Shown here: positions 11,026-20,546 of the stretch, in pieces | Layout of the letters: the number at the start of each line of letters is the position of its first letter | Numbering within the stretch: position 1 is the stretch's first letter | Origin: Notolepis coatsorum | Lineage: Eukaryota; Chordata; Actinopteri; Aulopiformes; Paralepididae | DNA: 64,000 bases | NCBI GenBank assembly: GCA_963971535.1 | Contig: OZ020586.1 | Span: 69,671,548 to 69,735,547 of the forward strand | Direction of reading: 5' to 3' | Notes under the pieces: model-generated | What the model saw: the letters and a program-made list of their open reading frames with translations, nothing else | Databases searched by the model: none | What the model was told of the DNA's origin: nothing | Made by a program: the position numbers and the translations under genes

Positions 11026-11593
11026 TAGTGATGCACCGATGTGAAAATTGTGGCCGATACCGATAACCGATATTAATATTGCTGTTCTGTCCGATACCGA
11101 TATATATATATTTTTTAAGATTTTCTTTTGGAGTTTTATCGCTTTATTTCTACTGGGCAGTCCAGTAGGGAGAGACAGATGAGGAATGGGAGACGGAGTG
11201 GGGGGAAGACATTCAGCAAATAACGACGGGTTCGGGAGTCGAACCCGGGTCGGCCGTGTCGCGGCTGAGCGCGCTATGTGGTTCGCCACTGGGGCGCCCC
11301 CCGATACCGATATTTACAGATGTCTCTGTATAGAAAACTTTTTTATGATAATCAAATAAAGAGCTATTTTCCGAAATGCTTTTTTTTGTTCTTTTGTAAC
11401 CTATTTTCAGAAATGACTGATATTTGAAACTATTTAAGGCCAAAACAAGTAAAGAAAAAGAAAAAAGATAAAAAAAGAAAAAAAGAAAATTAATATCGGT
11501 TCATATCGGCCCTATCTTGATATCGGACCGGTGTAAAAAAAACTGCCATATCGGGTGATATTATATCGGCGGACGATATATCGTGCATCACTA
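11026..11593. mobile_element. hAT element with 8-bp target duplication
   Basis: It begins TAGTGATGCACCGATG and ends with the inverse ATCGTGCATCACTA. AGCAATAC flanks it at 11018-11025 and 11594-11601. Subterminal CCGATACCGATA-type repeats are present. It is non-autonomous and carries a nested SINE (11120-11302). Confidence 0.9.
11120..11302 (-). mobile_element. tRNA-derived SINE nested in hAT element
   Basis: On the minus strand it starts GGGGCGCCCCAGTGGCGAAC and has the B box GGGTTCGACTCCCG. A body and an A-rich 3' end (AAATAAAGCGATAAAAC) follow. A related copy, also on the minus strand, is at 40079-40275. Confidence 0.7.
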
Positions 11594-11609
11594 AGCAATA
11601 CTATGATGA

Positions 11610-12050
11610 TCATTTGTTTCAACATAACGATTATGGTTAAGATAGAAATTTTGATTTATGGTTAGTTTAAGGTAACAGTGTTGTTAAGGTTAGAGTTAGG
11701 GTTTGGGCGAGGCTATCAGAAAAGTGTGTCTTGGTAGTCTTGAGGTAAAGGCACTTGCCTCCCATGTGAGCATCGTGGGTTTGTTTCGCAGCAGGGGAAC
11801 TCAAACGTTTTCTGGAAATATTTAAAGTTAACATTGGTCACTGTTGGTGACATTCAGTAATCCTGACGTACGGCAGTGACTGGTGAACTCTGGATAAACC
11901 GGTGATCAGTACCATGGAGACTTGTACACTGGCCCGGGGCTCTACTACATCAGATGTTCTGCGGTGTCGTCTTCCTTTCAGACATCCAACTAGAAATTCT
12001 CCACTGTCCCAAATAAAAGCACAATGTACATAATTAAATCAATCAGTAGG
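11610..12050. other. No gene seen
   Basis: It contains a short telomere-like GGTTAGAGTTAGGGTT stretch near 11690 and a weak tRNA-like SINE head near 11725-11810 (TGAGGTAAAGGCACTTGCCT). Otherwise it is unassigned. Confidence 0.35.
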
Positions 12051-12061
12051 CTGGACAAGAT

Positions 12062-12230
12062 ATGCCTCCTAAAGTGTCTAAACGGTTTTCGACAACAATT
12101 ATAGAAACGTGTGAAGTGCACAACATTTCCTTGTTTAAGCCACTGCAACGGCTTTGCCTGAAGAATTTACTACATGACCGGGACGTTCTAGCTTGTTTGT
12201 CGACAGGATTCTGGAAAAGTTTGGTCCGTT
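12062..12230 (+). pseudogene. RecQ-like helicase fragment
   Basis: A 72-residue frame contains LQRLCLKNLLHDRDVLACLS followed by TGFWKSL. This resembles the Q-motif-to-Walker-A region of RecQ-type helicases, whose usual Walker A is L-P-T-G-F-G-K-S. Here proline is serine and the second glycine is tryptophan, so ATP binding would be lost. The similarity stops after K-S-L. It is probably a decayed fragment of a helicase gene or helicase-bearing repeat, and could be a chance match. Confidence 0.4.
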
Positions 12231-12468
12231 CGGAGGCAGCTTCCAGGGGAAGTACATACACCGGAAATTCTACCCCATAGACACTTTTGGCAGTAGTTCT
12301 TTACCAGGCTTTATCTCACGGAGATAAAACTGGGAACGAGGTTAATCAACCAGTAACTCACTCATCTGTCCCCTAGTGGTGGCTCAAAGGAAATGCACTT
12401 TGGGTAAAGTGCTTCACATCTATGACACCGTGTTACTTAGTTATTCATTGTATGAATAAAGTTATTTA

Positions 12469-13100
12469 TAGGGATGGACTGATCCGACTTTTTCAGCCGG
12501 ATACCGACACCTGGACTTTGAGTATCGACCGATTGTCATTTTGGGGTCATTGGACAAAAATTATTGAGATATAATACATTCGTCTCTATTAGAGAGCGTT
12601 ACCTTGTCAAAAAATTTCTATTTTATTACATGGCGTTTTAACATTCGCCGAAATGCTTGATTGTGATTGGTCAATAGCCCCCGACAGCAGTGAATTATTT
12701 TTCGAAAACCACCGGTGATTATTGTTTTTCGCAGCTGGAGTAATCAAGCCCCACTGACACACACTGTTTCAGTGCAATTAGACACACCTGCCGGGCTGCC
12801 GGCGATAATAATAATCACTTTATTTGGGCTGACAGAGCCACAGAACAACTGCGTCTGCATTTTATCTCGTCTTGTCGATTTTGTAAAATGAATTAGGTAT
12901 ATTGTTAGTAAGTTAGCCATGTAATAAGCGGGATAATGTATAGCTATACTCGGTCATCATCGCAAAATAATTGACCTTCACTGACGCTTAAAACACCTCG
13001 CCGAGGCGGCTCGGTATTTTAAACTCTGTGTCGGTCAATTATTTTGCGACAATGACCTCGTAGCTATACATTATCCCTTACATAACCTGGTGCACCCCTA
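12469..13100. mobile_element. hAT element carrying a palindromic insertion
   Basis: It starts TAGGGATGGACTGATCCG and ends GGTGCACCCCTA. The flanks are GTTATTTA (12461-12468) and GTTATTTC (13101-13108), seven of eight bases matching. Most of its interior is the palindromic unit at 12626-13080. Confidence 0.7.
12626..13080. mobile_element. Foldback/palindromic element, single copy
   Basis: It runs from TTACATGGCGTTTTAACATT to ACATTATCCCTTA. The right third is a hairpin: GGGATAATGTATAGC...AATAATTGACC inverted against GGTCAATTATTTTGCGA...GCTATACATTATCCC. The same unit is reiterated in the composite at 19288-20546. No open frame is conserved. Confidence 0.75.
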
Positions 13101-13109
13101 GTTATTTCC

Positions 13110-13348
13110 TTGTGTAATGGGACTAAAATCACGTTCTTCCCATTCCTACATACCTGCCCCTCTGTTCTACTTACACTAAAAGGAAATGTATCTTTATACT
13201 GATTGGAGAGGGATATGGGAAATAAAGGAATACTTATTTCAAACTTCCTATTTGAAGAAAATTTTCAGTTTTTCACTTACTGGGAGTAATATTACTAGTG
13301 GAACTCAATGGCTCTAGAAATACACAGGCAGCTTCCTTCCCACCACAC
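13110..13348 (-). other. 3' flank of gene 2
   Basis: Sequence immediately downstream of the gene 2 stop codon, presumably 3' UTR. No clear minus-strand AATAAA was recognised close to the stop. Confidence 0.35.
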
Positions 13349-14370
13349 CTACAGTTGTATGAAATCTGTCTGAAGACTCTCGTTCTCCCCCGTGTGAACT
13401 TTAACGTGTAAATTCATGGATCTCTTGGCTTGAAAATCTTTACCGCAAACAGGGCAGGTGTAGGGTTTTTCCCCTGTGTGAACCATAATGTGTAAATTCA
13501 TGGATCTTTTGGCTTGAAACGTTTTACCACAAACAGGGCAGAGGTAGGGTTTTTCCCCTGTGTGAACCAGCATGTGCCTCTTCAGGTCGACGTCCTGCAT
13601 GAATCCCTTCCCGCACACCTGGCAGAGATACACCCTCTCCTTCCTGTGGAAGCGGACGTGTATCTCCATGGTGTGTTTCTGTCTGAAGACTTTGCCGCAG
13701 ATGCCGCAGGTGAAGGGTTTCTCCCCCGTGTGAATCCTCATGTGTATTTTCAGATGTATTTCCTGGTTAAATTCTTTGCCACAAATGCCGCAGATGTACG
13801 GTTTATCCCCCGTATGGATCCTCATATGTAGTTCCAGCGCCGGTATCGACAGAAATGTTTTATTGCAAAGCTGGCACGTCCTGCTGGTCTCTCTGTGAGT
13901 CTGTAGGTGAAGCCTTAAGCACTCCGTTGACTCTAAACGCTCGCCACAGAAACCACAGAGACATCCTGGGTCAGCTGTGTGCTTCGCCGCATGCTTCATC
14001 AAAAAGCCCTTCCCCTGGAAATACTTCCCACACACCCTGCAGCAGTGAGGCGTGGCCTGGGCCGACTTTCTACGTATCTTTCGGACACAGAGGCCTCGTC
14101 CGTTCACTGTCCTCTTTGTCCGCTTTGACGTCCTTAAACCTCCCATCTCTGCGCTGTCCAGGTCTTCGCTGTCCAGGTGCTTACTGTCCAGGTCCTCGCT
14201 GTCAGCCTCAGAGACGTACGATGAGAGCGGCCCGCACTCACTGGCGTGTCCTGGTACACAGTCCTCTGCATCAGGGTCCGTTTCCTTCCGCTGGGGAGCT
14301 GAGGTGCTGGGTAGACAGTCGGCCTCGCTCTCCTCCTCACCCTGGGTCTGCTCAGGGGGCTGGGGGGGTT
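13349..14370 (-). CDS. C2H2 zinc-finger terminal exon, 8 fingers (gene 2)
   Basis: Last coding exon of a predicted nuclear DNA-binding protein. The acceptor is at 14371-14372 (TCCTCTCAG|AAC). The frame is open for 339 residues from there and enters in phase 1, so the first codon completes as glutamate. Residues 1-75 are acidic, opening [10 protein letters not shown] and containing three S-E/K-x-L-D repeats. A basic stretch (K-I-R-R-K-S) follows. Eight C-x2-C-x12-H-x3-H fingers come next. The first three have long irregular spacing and the rest mostly have TGEKP-type linkers. Fingers 7 and 8 share the helix Q-A-K-R-S-M-N-L-H and are a recent duplication. It ends T-D-F-I-Q-L. It pairs with the 5' exon at 17667-17952, giving about 435 residues. 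Confidence 0.9.
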
Positions 14371-15190
14371 CTGAGAGGAGGAAACAGTGTTAGAGGGGAA
14401 CCTTTTAGTCTGGAATTCTGCAAAAACACTTAAAATTTGCCCACGTTTTGATTTGGTTGATTTCTGAGTTTTGTGGCCTCTCAAATAGTCTGACATCTGG
14501 CCAGGATTCCTTTGGGACAGGAGTCCATTTCACTATCAATCCTGTGATTAGGACGGGATAGAGAAAGAAATCAACGGGAGTAGGCAGGATGGGAATAATA
14601 ATTGAATCATTTATACATCTATTAATGTATAAAGGTTTTCTTGATTCTGAATTAAATCTGGCATTACACTCTCTCAAACAACTTTGCCATATCCAATTCA
14701 AAATTGTTGCAATTGTTCAATCATTGTTGCAATCGTTCCCCTAAAACATCCCTATAAAACTCTACCTGCATATGTATGTATGTATATATGTATGTTGTGT
14801 ATGTACATACTCAGCCGTGTACAGCTGTGTGGGTGCTGCCTTGCAGAGTCAAGCCTGATGTCATTGCTTTTTGTCTTTGTAGGGCAGTATGTGTACAGGT
14901 ATGTATGAGCTGGATTATATAGCAATGAATGTAATGTATGTATGTTACCCCTATAGGGGAAAAATAACACAAATTAATAGAGATAATTGAAATAAAGTCA
15001 ATATATAAAAACAAACAACTGAGCTGGAAATAAAAGTATTTGTGATGTTATTATTACATATAATGTAGAAAGTGATGCCACTTTTTGGAGTTGGTCCATT
15101 GACAATTAATTAGTGACTAACTGTGGGCTTTATGTCACTGTCTACCCTGTTAAGCTGTGTTTACTATCCATTTAAGAAAAAAAAACATTT
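14371..15190 (-). other. Presumed intron of gene 2
   Basis: No additional coding exon is recognised. 14770-14810 is a (TGTA)n-like run. Other open frames here have no domain or splice support. Confidence 0.4.
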
Positions 15191-15194
15191 CAAA

Positions 15195-15475
15195 TCAAAT
15201 TGATTTATAGCCCGAAATCACAAGGAATTGCCTCCGTGGGCTTCACTGATCAAGAAGAAACATCACAATAAATCCACAATAAAAACACCACAAAATCCAC
15301 AATTTTGCAACAACCCCAGTCCCAGACTTTCCCCAATGAAGATACGGAACAACTCCCTAAAACCTAGCAATAGGAAAAAAGGGGGAGAAACCTCAGATGG
15401 GCAATTCAAAGGGGATCCCCCATCAGATGGTGTTGCTATCCTATGGATGATAGATAAATAGAACAAGTGATTAAT
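15195..15475. repeat. Dispersed retroelement 3' region
   Basis: GGAACAACTCCCTAAAACC, GCAATAGGAAAAAAGG and GGAGAAACCTCAGATGGGC form a familiar fish repeat. The reverse-complement counterpart is at 49450-49695 (CCTATTGCTAGGTTTTTAGT). Confidence 0.6.
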
Positions 15476-15689
15476 AATTGGTATGTATATGTATTATATA
15501 TATATGCTGGTATGAAAAATAAGATGATGGCTCAAGGTCACTCTCCCCAGAGGGCAGGAGAACCACTCAGATCCAGTTGAAATAGAGCGGGTATGGTTAG
15601 ACGCTGTAGGTCAAACTGAGGACGGTGTAGAGCAGAATCCATCGCGCCTGTGGTGCTCAGATCCAGTTTGAGGTAGAACAGCCACTGCA

Positions 15690-15957
15690 ATCGGTGCCCA
15701 ACCTTTTTTGAACCAAGATCTACTTTTTAATTTACCACCTAGCCGAGAGCTACCAGCCAAAATTGTATATTGTAAGCCGTCATTTGAGGCTTTATAAAAG
15801 CAGCATAATGAACACAAATATGTCAGTGCAGAGTCCGACCTCATCTTAAATAACAAACAGCATTGCTTGTTGTAGTTAACAAGGAGAGGCAGACTTGATT
15901 TTGCAAAAAATAATAATAATAATAAATAATAATAATAATAATAACAATAACAATAAC

Positions 15958-16033
<76 letters not shown>

Positions 16034-16115
16034 GAATTGTATTAATCGAGATCTACTTGAAATCAGCCCGCAATCTACCGGTCGATCGCGATCGACTGGT
16101 TGGGCACCACTGGTA
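15690..16115. mobile_element. hAT-like element with (AAT)n core
   Basis: GGTGCCCAACCTTTTTTG on the left is inverted at GGTTGGGCACCACTG on the right. The centre is about 110 bases of AAT repeat. A convincing 8-bp duplication was not found. Translations of the AAT tract (poly-Asn, poly-Tyr) are artefacts. Confidence 0.6.
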
Positions 16116-16143
16116 GACCATGAGGACGGCGCAGGGAAGATCA

Positions 16144-16230
16144 CACCACCTTGTTTTTCACAACTTGTAAGTCGCTTTGGATAAAAGCGTCAGCTGAATG
16201 ACTAAATGTAAATGTAAATGTAAATGTTTT
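16144..16230 (+). mobile_element. LINE 3' tail
   Basis: AAGTCGCTTTGGATAAAAGC followed by (TGTAAA)n, a widespread fish L2/SINE 3' terminus. Confidence 0.65.
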
Positions 16231-16309
16231 CTGCCAGAACTTCCAAAGGAATTTGATATTGTATGATAAGAGCTGACCCCAAGTCACAGCAATTCATTAT
16301 TGGGTGAGT

Positions 16310-16510
16310 AGCTACACACATAGAGACTGAGTGACGCATTACTGCATCACAGCCTGGTACCGCTGACCGGAAAACACTGCACAGAGGGTGGTGAAAACTG
16401 CCCAATGCATCACTCCCTACTATTGAGTCTATCCATCACAATCGGTGTCTGAGGAAGGAAGGCATGCAGCATTGTCAAGGACACTTCTCACCCCAATCAT
16501 AGACCGTTTG
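16310..16510 (+). mobile_element. LINE ORF2 remnant
   Basis: The translation carries G-T-A-D-R-K-T-L-H-R-V-V-K-T-A-Q, then C-L-R-K-E-G, resembling the region downstream of the reverse-transcriptase domain in fish Rex-like LINEs. It is short and decayed. Confidence 0.5.
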
Positions 16511-17655
16511 CGTAGACCGTGTACGACAGAGTACAGCAACTTGCAATGGGCCTGGTCTACAAGATACACTACACGACCAAGGTACCCATGTACATGTCAA
16601 AATACTTCCCAAAGGTCAGTGAATACCACGATCACCAGAGGGAGCTCCACAAATCATGTTAAACCCAGATTCGGCTCAAACAAGGGACTAAACACGTTTC
16701 GCAATTATGCCACATCAATGTGGAACGCCCTACCCAAAGCTGTAAAGGAATGTGAATCACTACCCACTTTCAAAAACACTCTCAAAGAACACCTACGGGA
16801 GACTGCAATTCGAAACTGGTCCCTGTAAATGTCCTAACCCAACCCCCTCCAATGTATAGTAAATTACCAAGTATGGTTGTCAATATTCCAATGTACAGTT
16901 TTGCTTGTACAGTTGTACAGTGTCCCCCCCCCCCCCCTACTTAGGCTTAGCTTCTTCCCACAGGCCATCAGAGCCTTGAACTCTCCACGCACAAGCACAC
17001 ATGAGCACACACACAACACACACACTGTACACGCTCACACACTAGCAGCCACTTTAACATGAGCACGCTCACACTACGGACACTTTACAGAAGGAAGGAT
17101 CACTTTAAGAATGTACAGATACCGATATGCCTACTTTGTTTACCTGTTATTGCACTGTCGCTCTATTGGTTGGACTCTTATATTATATTATTACTTGTAT
17201 TATGCACATCGTTGCGGGCGAGACCCCCCGCATTTCACTGTATACCTGTATGCTGTGACAAATAAAACTCTTGTATCTATCTTGTATCTTGTATCCCACC
17301 CCGCCCACCCAACCACCTCCAATGTACAGCCCCCCCCCCCCCCACCTACCCAACCTCTTCCAATGTACAGTTTCTACGTCAAATGTATACTCTCTTTTCT
17401 GGACTCTTTTTGTATCACAAACAGTACTGTATTTGCAAATCTGGTATGTCATAAATGTATAGATGTAGCAATACTGTCTGTCTGTATGTCATGTCATATA
17501 TGTTATGATGAATTGAAAATGGGGGACCCTGATGTAAACAAGACGAAAGTCTTTCTCTGGTCTGCATCCCCTTAACAATTGTATGTATTGAGCTGTACTG
17601 TACTGTACCCATTCTGCAATCTGTTAATAAAGTTTTCAATCAATCAATAAATCAA
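16511..17655 (+). mobile_element. LINE family A, 3' part, interrupted
   Basis: It begins within the family-A frame (Q-Q-L-A-M-G-L-V-Y-K-I-H-Y), runs through the SSTNHVKPRFGSNKGLNTF block, and ends with the (TCAA)n tail just before the gene 2 first exon. A family-B 3' end (16945-17295) is inserted in its 3' UTR. The C-rich tract is partly duplicated around that insertion. Confidence 0.8.
16945..17295 (+). mobile_element. LINE family B 3' end nested in family A
   Basis: It opens inside the S-F-F-P-Q-A-I-R-A-L-N coding end. It continues through the CACATCGTTGCGGGCGAGAC 3' UTR and ends TGACAAATAAAACTCTTG plus (TATCTTG)n. Family-A sequence resumes on the far side, which fixes the order: A first, B later. 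Confidence 0.8.
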
Positions 17656-17666
17656 TCAACATAGAC

Positions 17667-17952
17667 CTGATTTGTACTTCTTGATGCCAGGGTTGAGAAC
17701 CACATCCAACAACCCGCGTCGGCGTTCCATTTCTTTTTCTGAACAAAATACTTTATCTTCATATTCTGCTACAGTTTTTTCAAAAATCCTAAATATCTCG
17801 TCGGCAGCCGCGATTAGTCGTTCATTAACCAACTGTCTCAGCTGCTGGGTTTCAGACGGTCCTCCTTGTTGTTCGATTAGCACGAATATCTCGTCGGCAG
17901 CGGCACTTAATCTCTCGTTTACAGACACTCTCAGCGCTTCAGCTTTGGACAT
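17667..17952 (-). CDS. 5' coding exon of zinc-finger gene 2
   Basis: 95 codons plus one base from the ATG at 17950-17952 (MSKAEALR). An in-frame ATG seven codons upstream (MRRKRTK) is an alternative start. The helical motif L-R-x-x-V-N-E-R-L-x-A-A-A-D-E-I-F occurs twice, at residues 7-23 and 38-54. An E-Y-E-D-K coiled-coil-like segment and R-R-R-G-L-L-D-V-V-L follow. The donor is TCAG|GTCTAT, phase 1, matching the phase-1 acceptor at 14370 on the same strand 3.3 kb away. Length equals the 6.2-kb exon. The pairing is inference from phase, strand and order. Confidence 0.8.
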
Positions 17953-18100
17953 TTTCGTTCGTTTTCTACGCATTTTGCCTTTTTGTTCTAAATCAAAACA
18001 CGAGAACGCAAGACTAAGAACTACGCGGACCACTTCCGGGTCGCCGAGACGCCCGTCGGTTACATGACGGTATAGAAGGGCACCACCTGTTGGTGGGGGT
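17953..18100 (-). promoter_or_regulatory. Candidate promoter/5' UTR of gene 2
   Basis: TTCCGG (18034-18039) lies 82-87 bases upstream of the ATG, and CCACCTG (18083-18089) 49 bases beyond it. Local CpG content is raised (CGCGG, GTCGCCGAGACGCCCGTCGG). The order and approximate spacing match the other two 5' exons. No TATA box is evident. Confidence 0.45.
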
Positions 18101-18497
18101 TTTAAAATACATATATTTTGCACGTTAACTTTTGTATAACACAAACACATTTAATCTTTATCATGAAATAAATAGATCAGGTGAATCCAGGTGAAAATCT
18201 GTGGTATGAAATACTTGCTAATATTGTAGTTGATGCAGTGGTGGGAGTTCTGGTCGGGTTCAGAGCCAGCCTGCTTCAGACAGGCAGTCCAAACACAACA
18301 TTCCTGGGGATGCCCTGGTACCTCCCTGGTCCTCCATGGGGCACACATTAACCACGTTTACTAGGTTGTGTACAAAATAATACTCCCCCCGTCCATATCA
18401 ACTACTACCTATTGTTGTAAAAAGTTTGGTCTGAATGCAGGTCCAAAAAACAGGCTTTATCTTCAGATAATCAAATGTTCTAGTGAACAGGGACATT

Positions 18498-18632
18498 AAC
18501 CCTTTCACTGCCGCACTACCAAACGGTTAACCCTTTCACTGCGACAATACACAGAAGGGTAACCCTTTCACTGCCACACAACAGCAGGTTAACCCTTTCA
18601 CTGCCACACTGGTTGGCAGTGAAAGGGTTAAA
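18498..18632. repeat. GGCAGTGAAAGGGTTAA array, reverse copy
   Basis: Four TTAACCCTTTCACTGC units, then one inverted GGCAGTGAAAGGGTTAA. It is the reverse complement of the array at 4985-5097, including the interspersed ACAATACACAGAAGGGTAA and ACACAACAGCAGG spacers, so the two are copies. Confidence 0.85.
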
Positions 18633-18639
18633 CACTCTG

Positions 18640-19135
18640 GGACTGGGAAAAATGAAGGAAGAACAATTATATTGATTGATTCTTAAAGATAACATTCAGC
18701 CACTAGATGTCGCATCAGAGCACTCACATGTCATTTATGGAGAAATGGGAAGTAGGGAGAGGATAAATGCCTGCAACACATGTAAACAACGACATTAATT
18801 TTGGATCCACTTTTAAAAAGATCAATTCATTAATCAATCATTTGTTTTGGGGAAAAGCAATACTTTTATTCCACACTTTTCTAAAAGCTCTGTGGGTGTA
18901 TTATATATTTTTTAATTACTCTACATAAAAATGTATCTATAGCATAATGCTTTTTTTCCAGTGGATGTGTGAAGATTTTCTCTAAGCGGTATTTCTAGCG
19001 CGCCTCCCATCCTGCAGATGTCTCTAGTTTGCCTTGTGTTGAGTTTCTGCTGAACTACTACGGAAACCCTTTTGATGTCATATATTTTACAGTGCCTGAT
19101 TACTCACTGTAATAAATAATGTATACAACAGGGAA
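18640..19135. other. No gene seen
   Basis: AT-rich sequence between the minisatellite and the DIRS remnant. No domain, repeat or RNA could be supported. Confidence 0.35.
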
Positions 19136-19287
19136 TAGGAATATTATTTTACCTAGAAGACATACTGGTCCTTGGCCAGTCGGAGGAAGCAGCCAGGTCC
19201 CAGACCAGGTGGGTGGTGGAACACCTGTCCAGTCTGGGCTTCGCTGTGAACTGGAAGAAGAGTACTCTTCCCAGCCAGCAGGTGGAA
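19136..19287 (+). mobile_element. DIRS-type retroelement, reverse-transcriptase fragment
   Basis: In the reading frame the segment encodes Y-L-E-D-I-L-V-L-G-Q-S, then W-V-V-E-H-L-S-S-L-G-F-A-V-N-W-K-K-S-T. This is the DIRS1-type reverse-transcriptase block after the YxDD-like motif (here Y-L-E-D). It is cut by the palindromic insertion at 19288 and continues at 20547. Confidence 0.75.
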
Positions 19288-20546
19288 TATGTAAGGGATA
19301 ATGTATGGCTACGAGGTCATTGTCGCAAAATAATTGACCGACACAGAGTTTAAAATACCGAGGCGCCTCGCCGAGGTGTTTTAAACGTAGTGAAGGTCAA
19401 TAATTTTGCGACAATGACCGAGTAGTAGGCTATACATTATCCCGCTTATTATTACATGGCGTTTTCACATTCGCCGAAATGCTTGCTTGTGATTGGTCAA
19501 TAGCCCCCTGACTGACCGCAGATTTTTCAATAATGACCGCAGAGCGCAGCTGTTCGCAATCAAGCCCACTGACACACTGTTTCAGTGCAATTAGACACTG
19601 CCGTATGCGACGAGCGGAGCCAGAACACAGAGGCTGCCCGCGATAATAATAATCACTTTATTTGGGCTGACAGAGCCACAGAACAACTGCGATTTGTCAA
19701 ATGAATTAGGTATATTGTTAGTAAGTTAGCCATGTAATAAGCGGGATAATGTATAGCGCTGCACTGACAGCGGAGCCAGAGGCTGCCCGCGATAATAATA
19801 ATCACTTTATTTGGGCTGACAGAGCCACAGAACAACTGCGATTTGTCAAATGAATTAGGTATATTGTTAGTAAGTTAGCCATGTAATAAGCGGGATAATG
19901 TATAGCCTACTCGGTCATTGTCGCAAAATAATTGACCTTCACTACGTTTAAAACACCTCGGCGCGGCTCCTCGGTATTTTAAACTCCGTGTCGGTCAATT
20001 ATTTTGCGACAATGACCTCGTAGCCATACATTATCCCTTACTTACATGGCTAACTTACTAACAATATACCTAATTCATTTGACAAATCGCAGTTGTTCTG
20101 TGGCTCTGTCAGCCCAAATAAAGTGATTATTATTATCGCGGGCAGCCTCTGGCTCCGCTGTCAGTGCAGCGCTATACATTATCCCGCTTATTACATGGCT
20201 AACTTACTAACAATATACCTAATTCATTTGACAAATCGCAGTTGTTCTGTGGCTCTGTCAGCCCAAATAAAGTGATTATTATTATCGCGGGCAGCCTCTG
20301 TGTTCTGGCTCCGCTGTGTTCTGTCTCCAATAGTATCGCTCGTCGCTCCGCCCCCTGTCATCGCCGGCACGGCAGTGTCTAATTGCACTGAAACAGTGTG
20401 TCAGTGGGCTTGATTGCGAACAGCTGCGCTCTGCGGTCATTATTGAAAAATCTGCGGTCATTATTGAAAAATAATGACCGCAGTCGGGGGGGCTGTTGAC
20501 CAATCACAAGCAAGCATTTCGGCGAATGTGAAAACGCCATGTAATA
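19288..20546. mobile_element. Composite palindromic (foldback) insertion in DIRS
   Basis: A 1.26-kb insertion built of inverted and direct copies of one unit. Arms 19643-19910 and 20035-20290 are inverted copies near identity: both encode the same 60-residue frame (19653-19835 minus, 20093-20275 plus). A 130-bp hairpin forms the centre (19915-20045), and the same hairpin occurs at the left end (19290-19440). The element runs from AAGGGATAATGTATGGC to AACGCCATGTAATAA. A single copy is at 12626-13080. Clear target duplication not found; class unknown. The ORFs are by-products of the inversion, not genes. Confidence 0.85.

Noticed and set aside
15611-16144. Poly-Tyr / poly-Asn frames
   Set aside because: Translation of the (AAT)n tract in a hAT-like element.
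19653-20275. Two identical 60-residue proteins on opposite strands
   Set aside because: Identity is forced by the inverted repeat; no domain or neighbouring gene signals.
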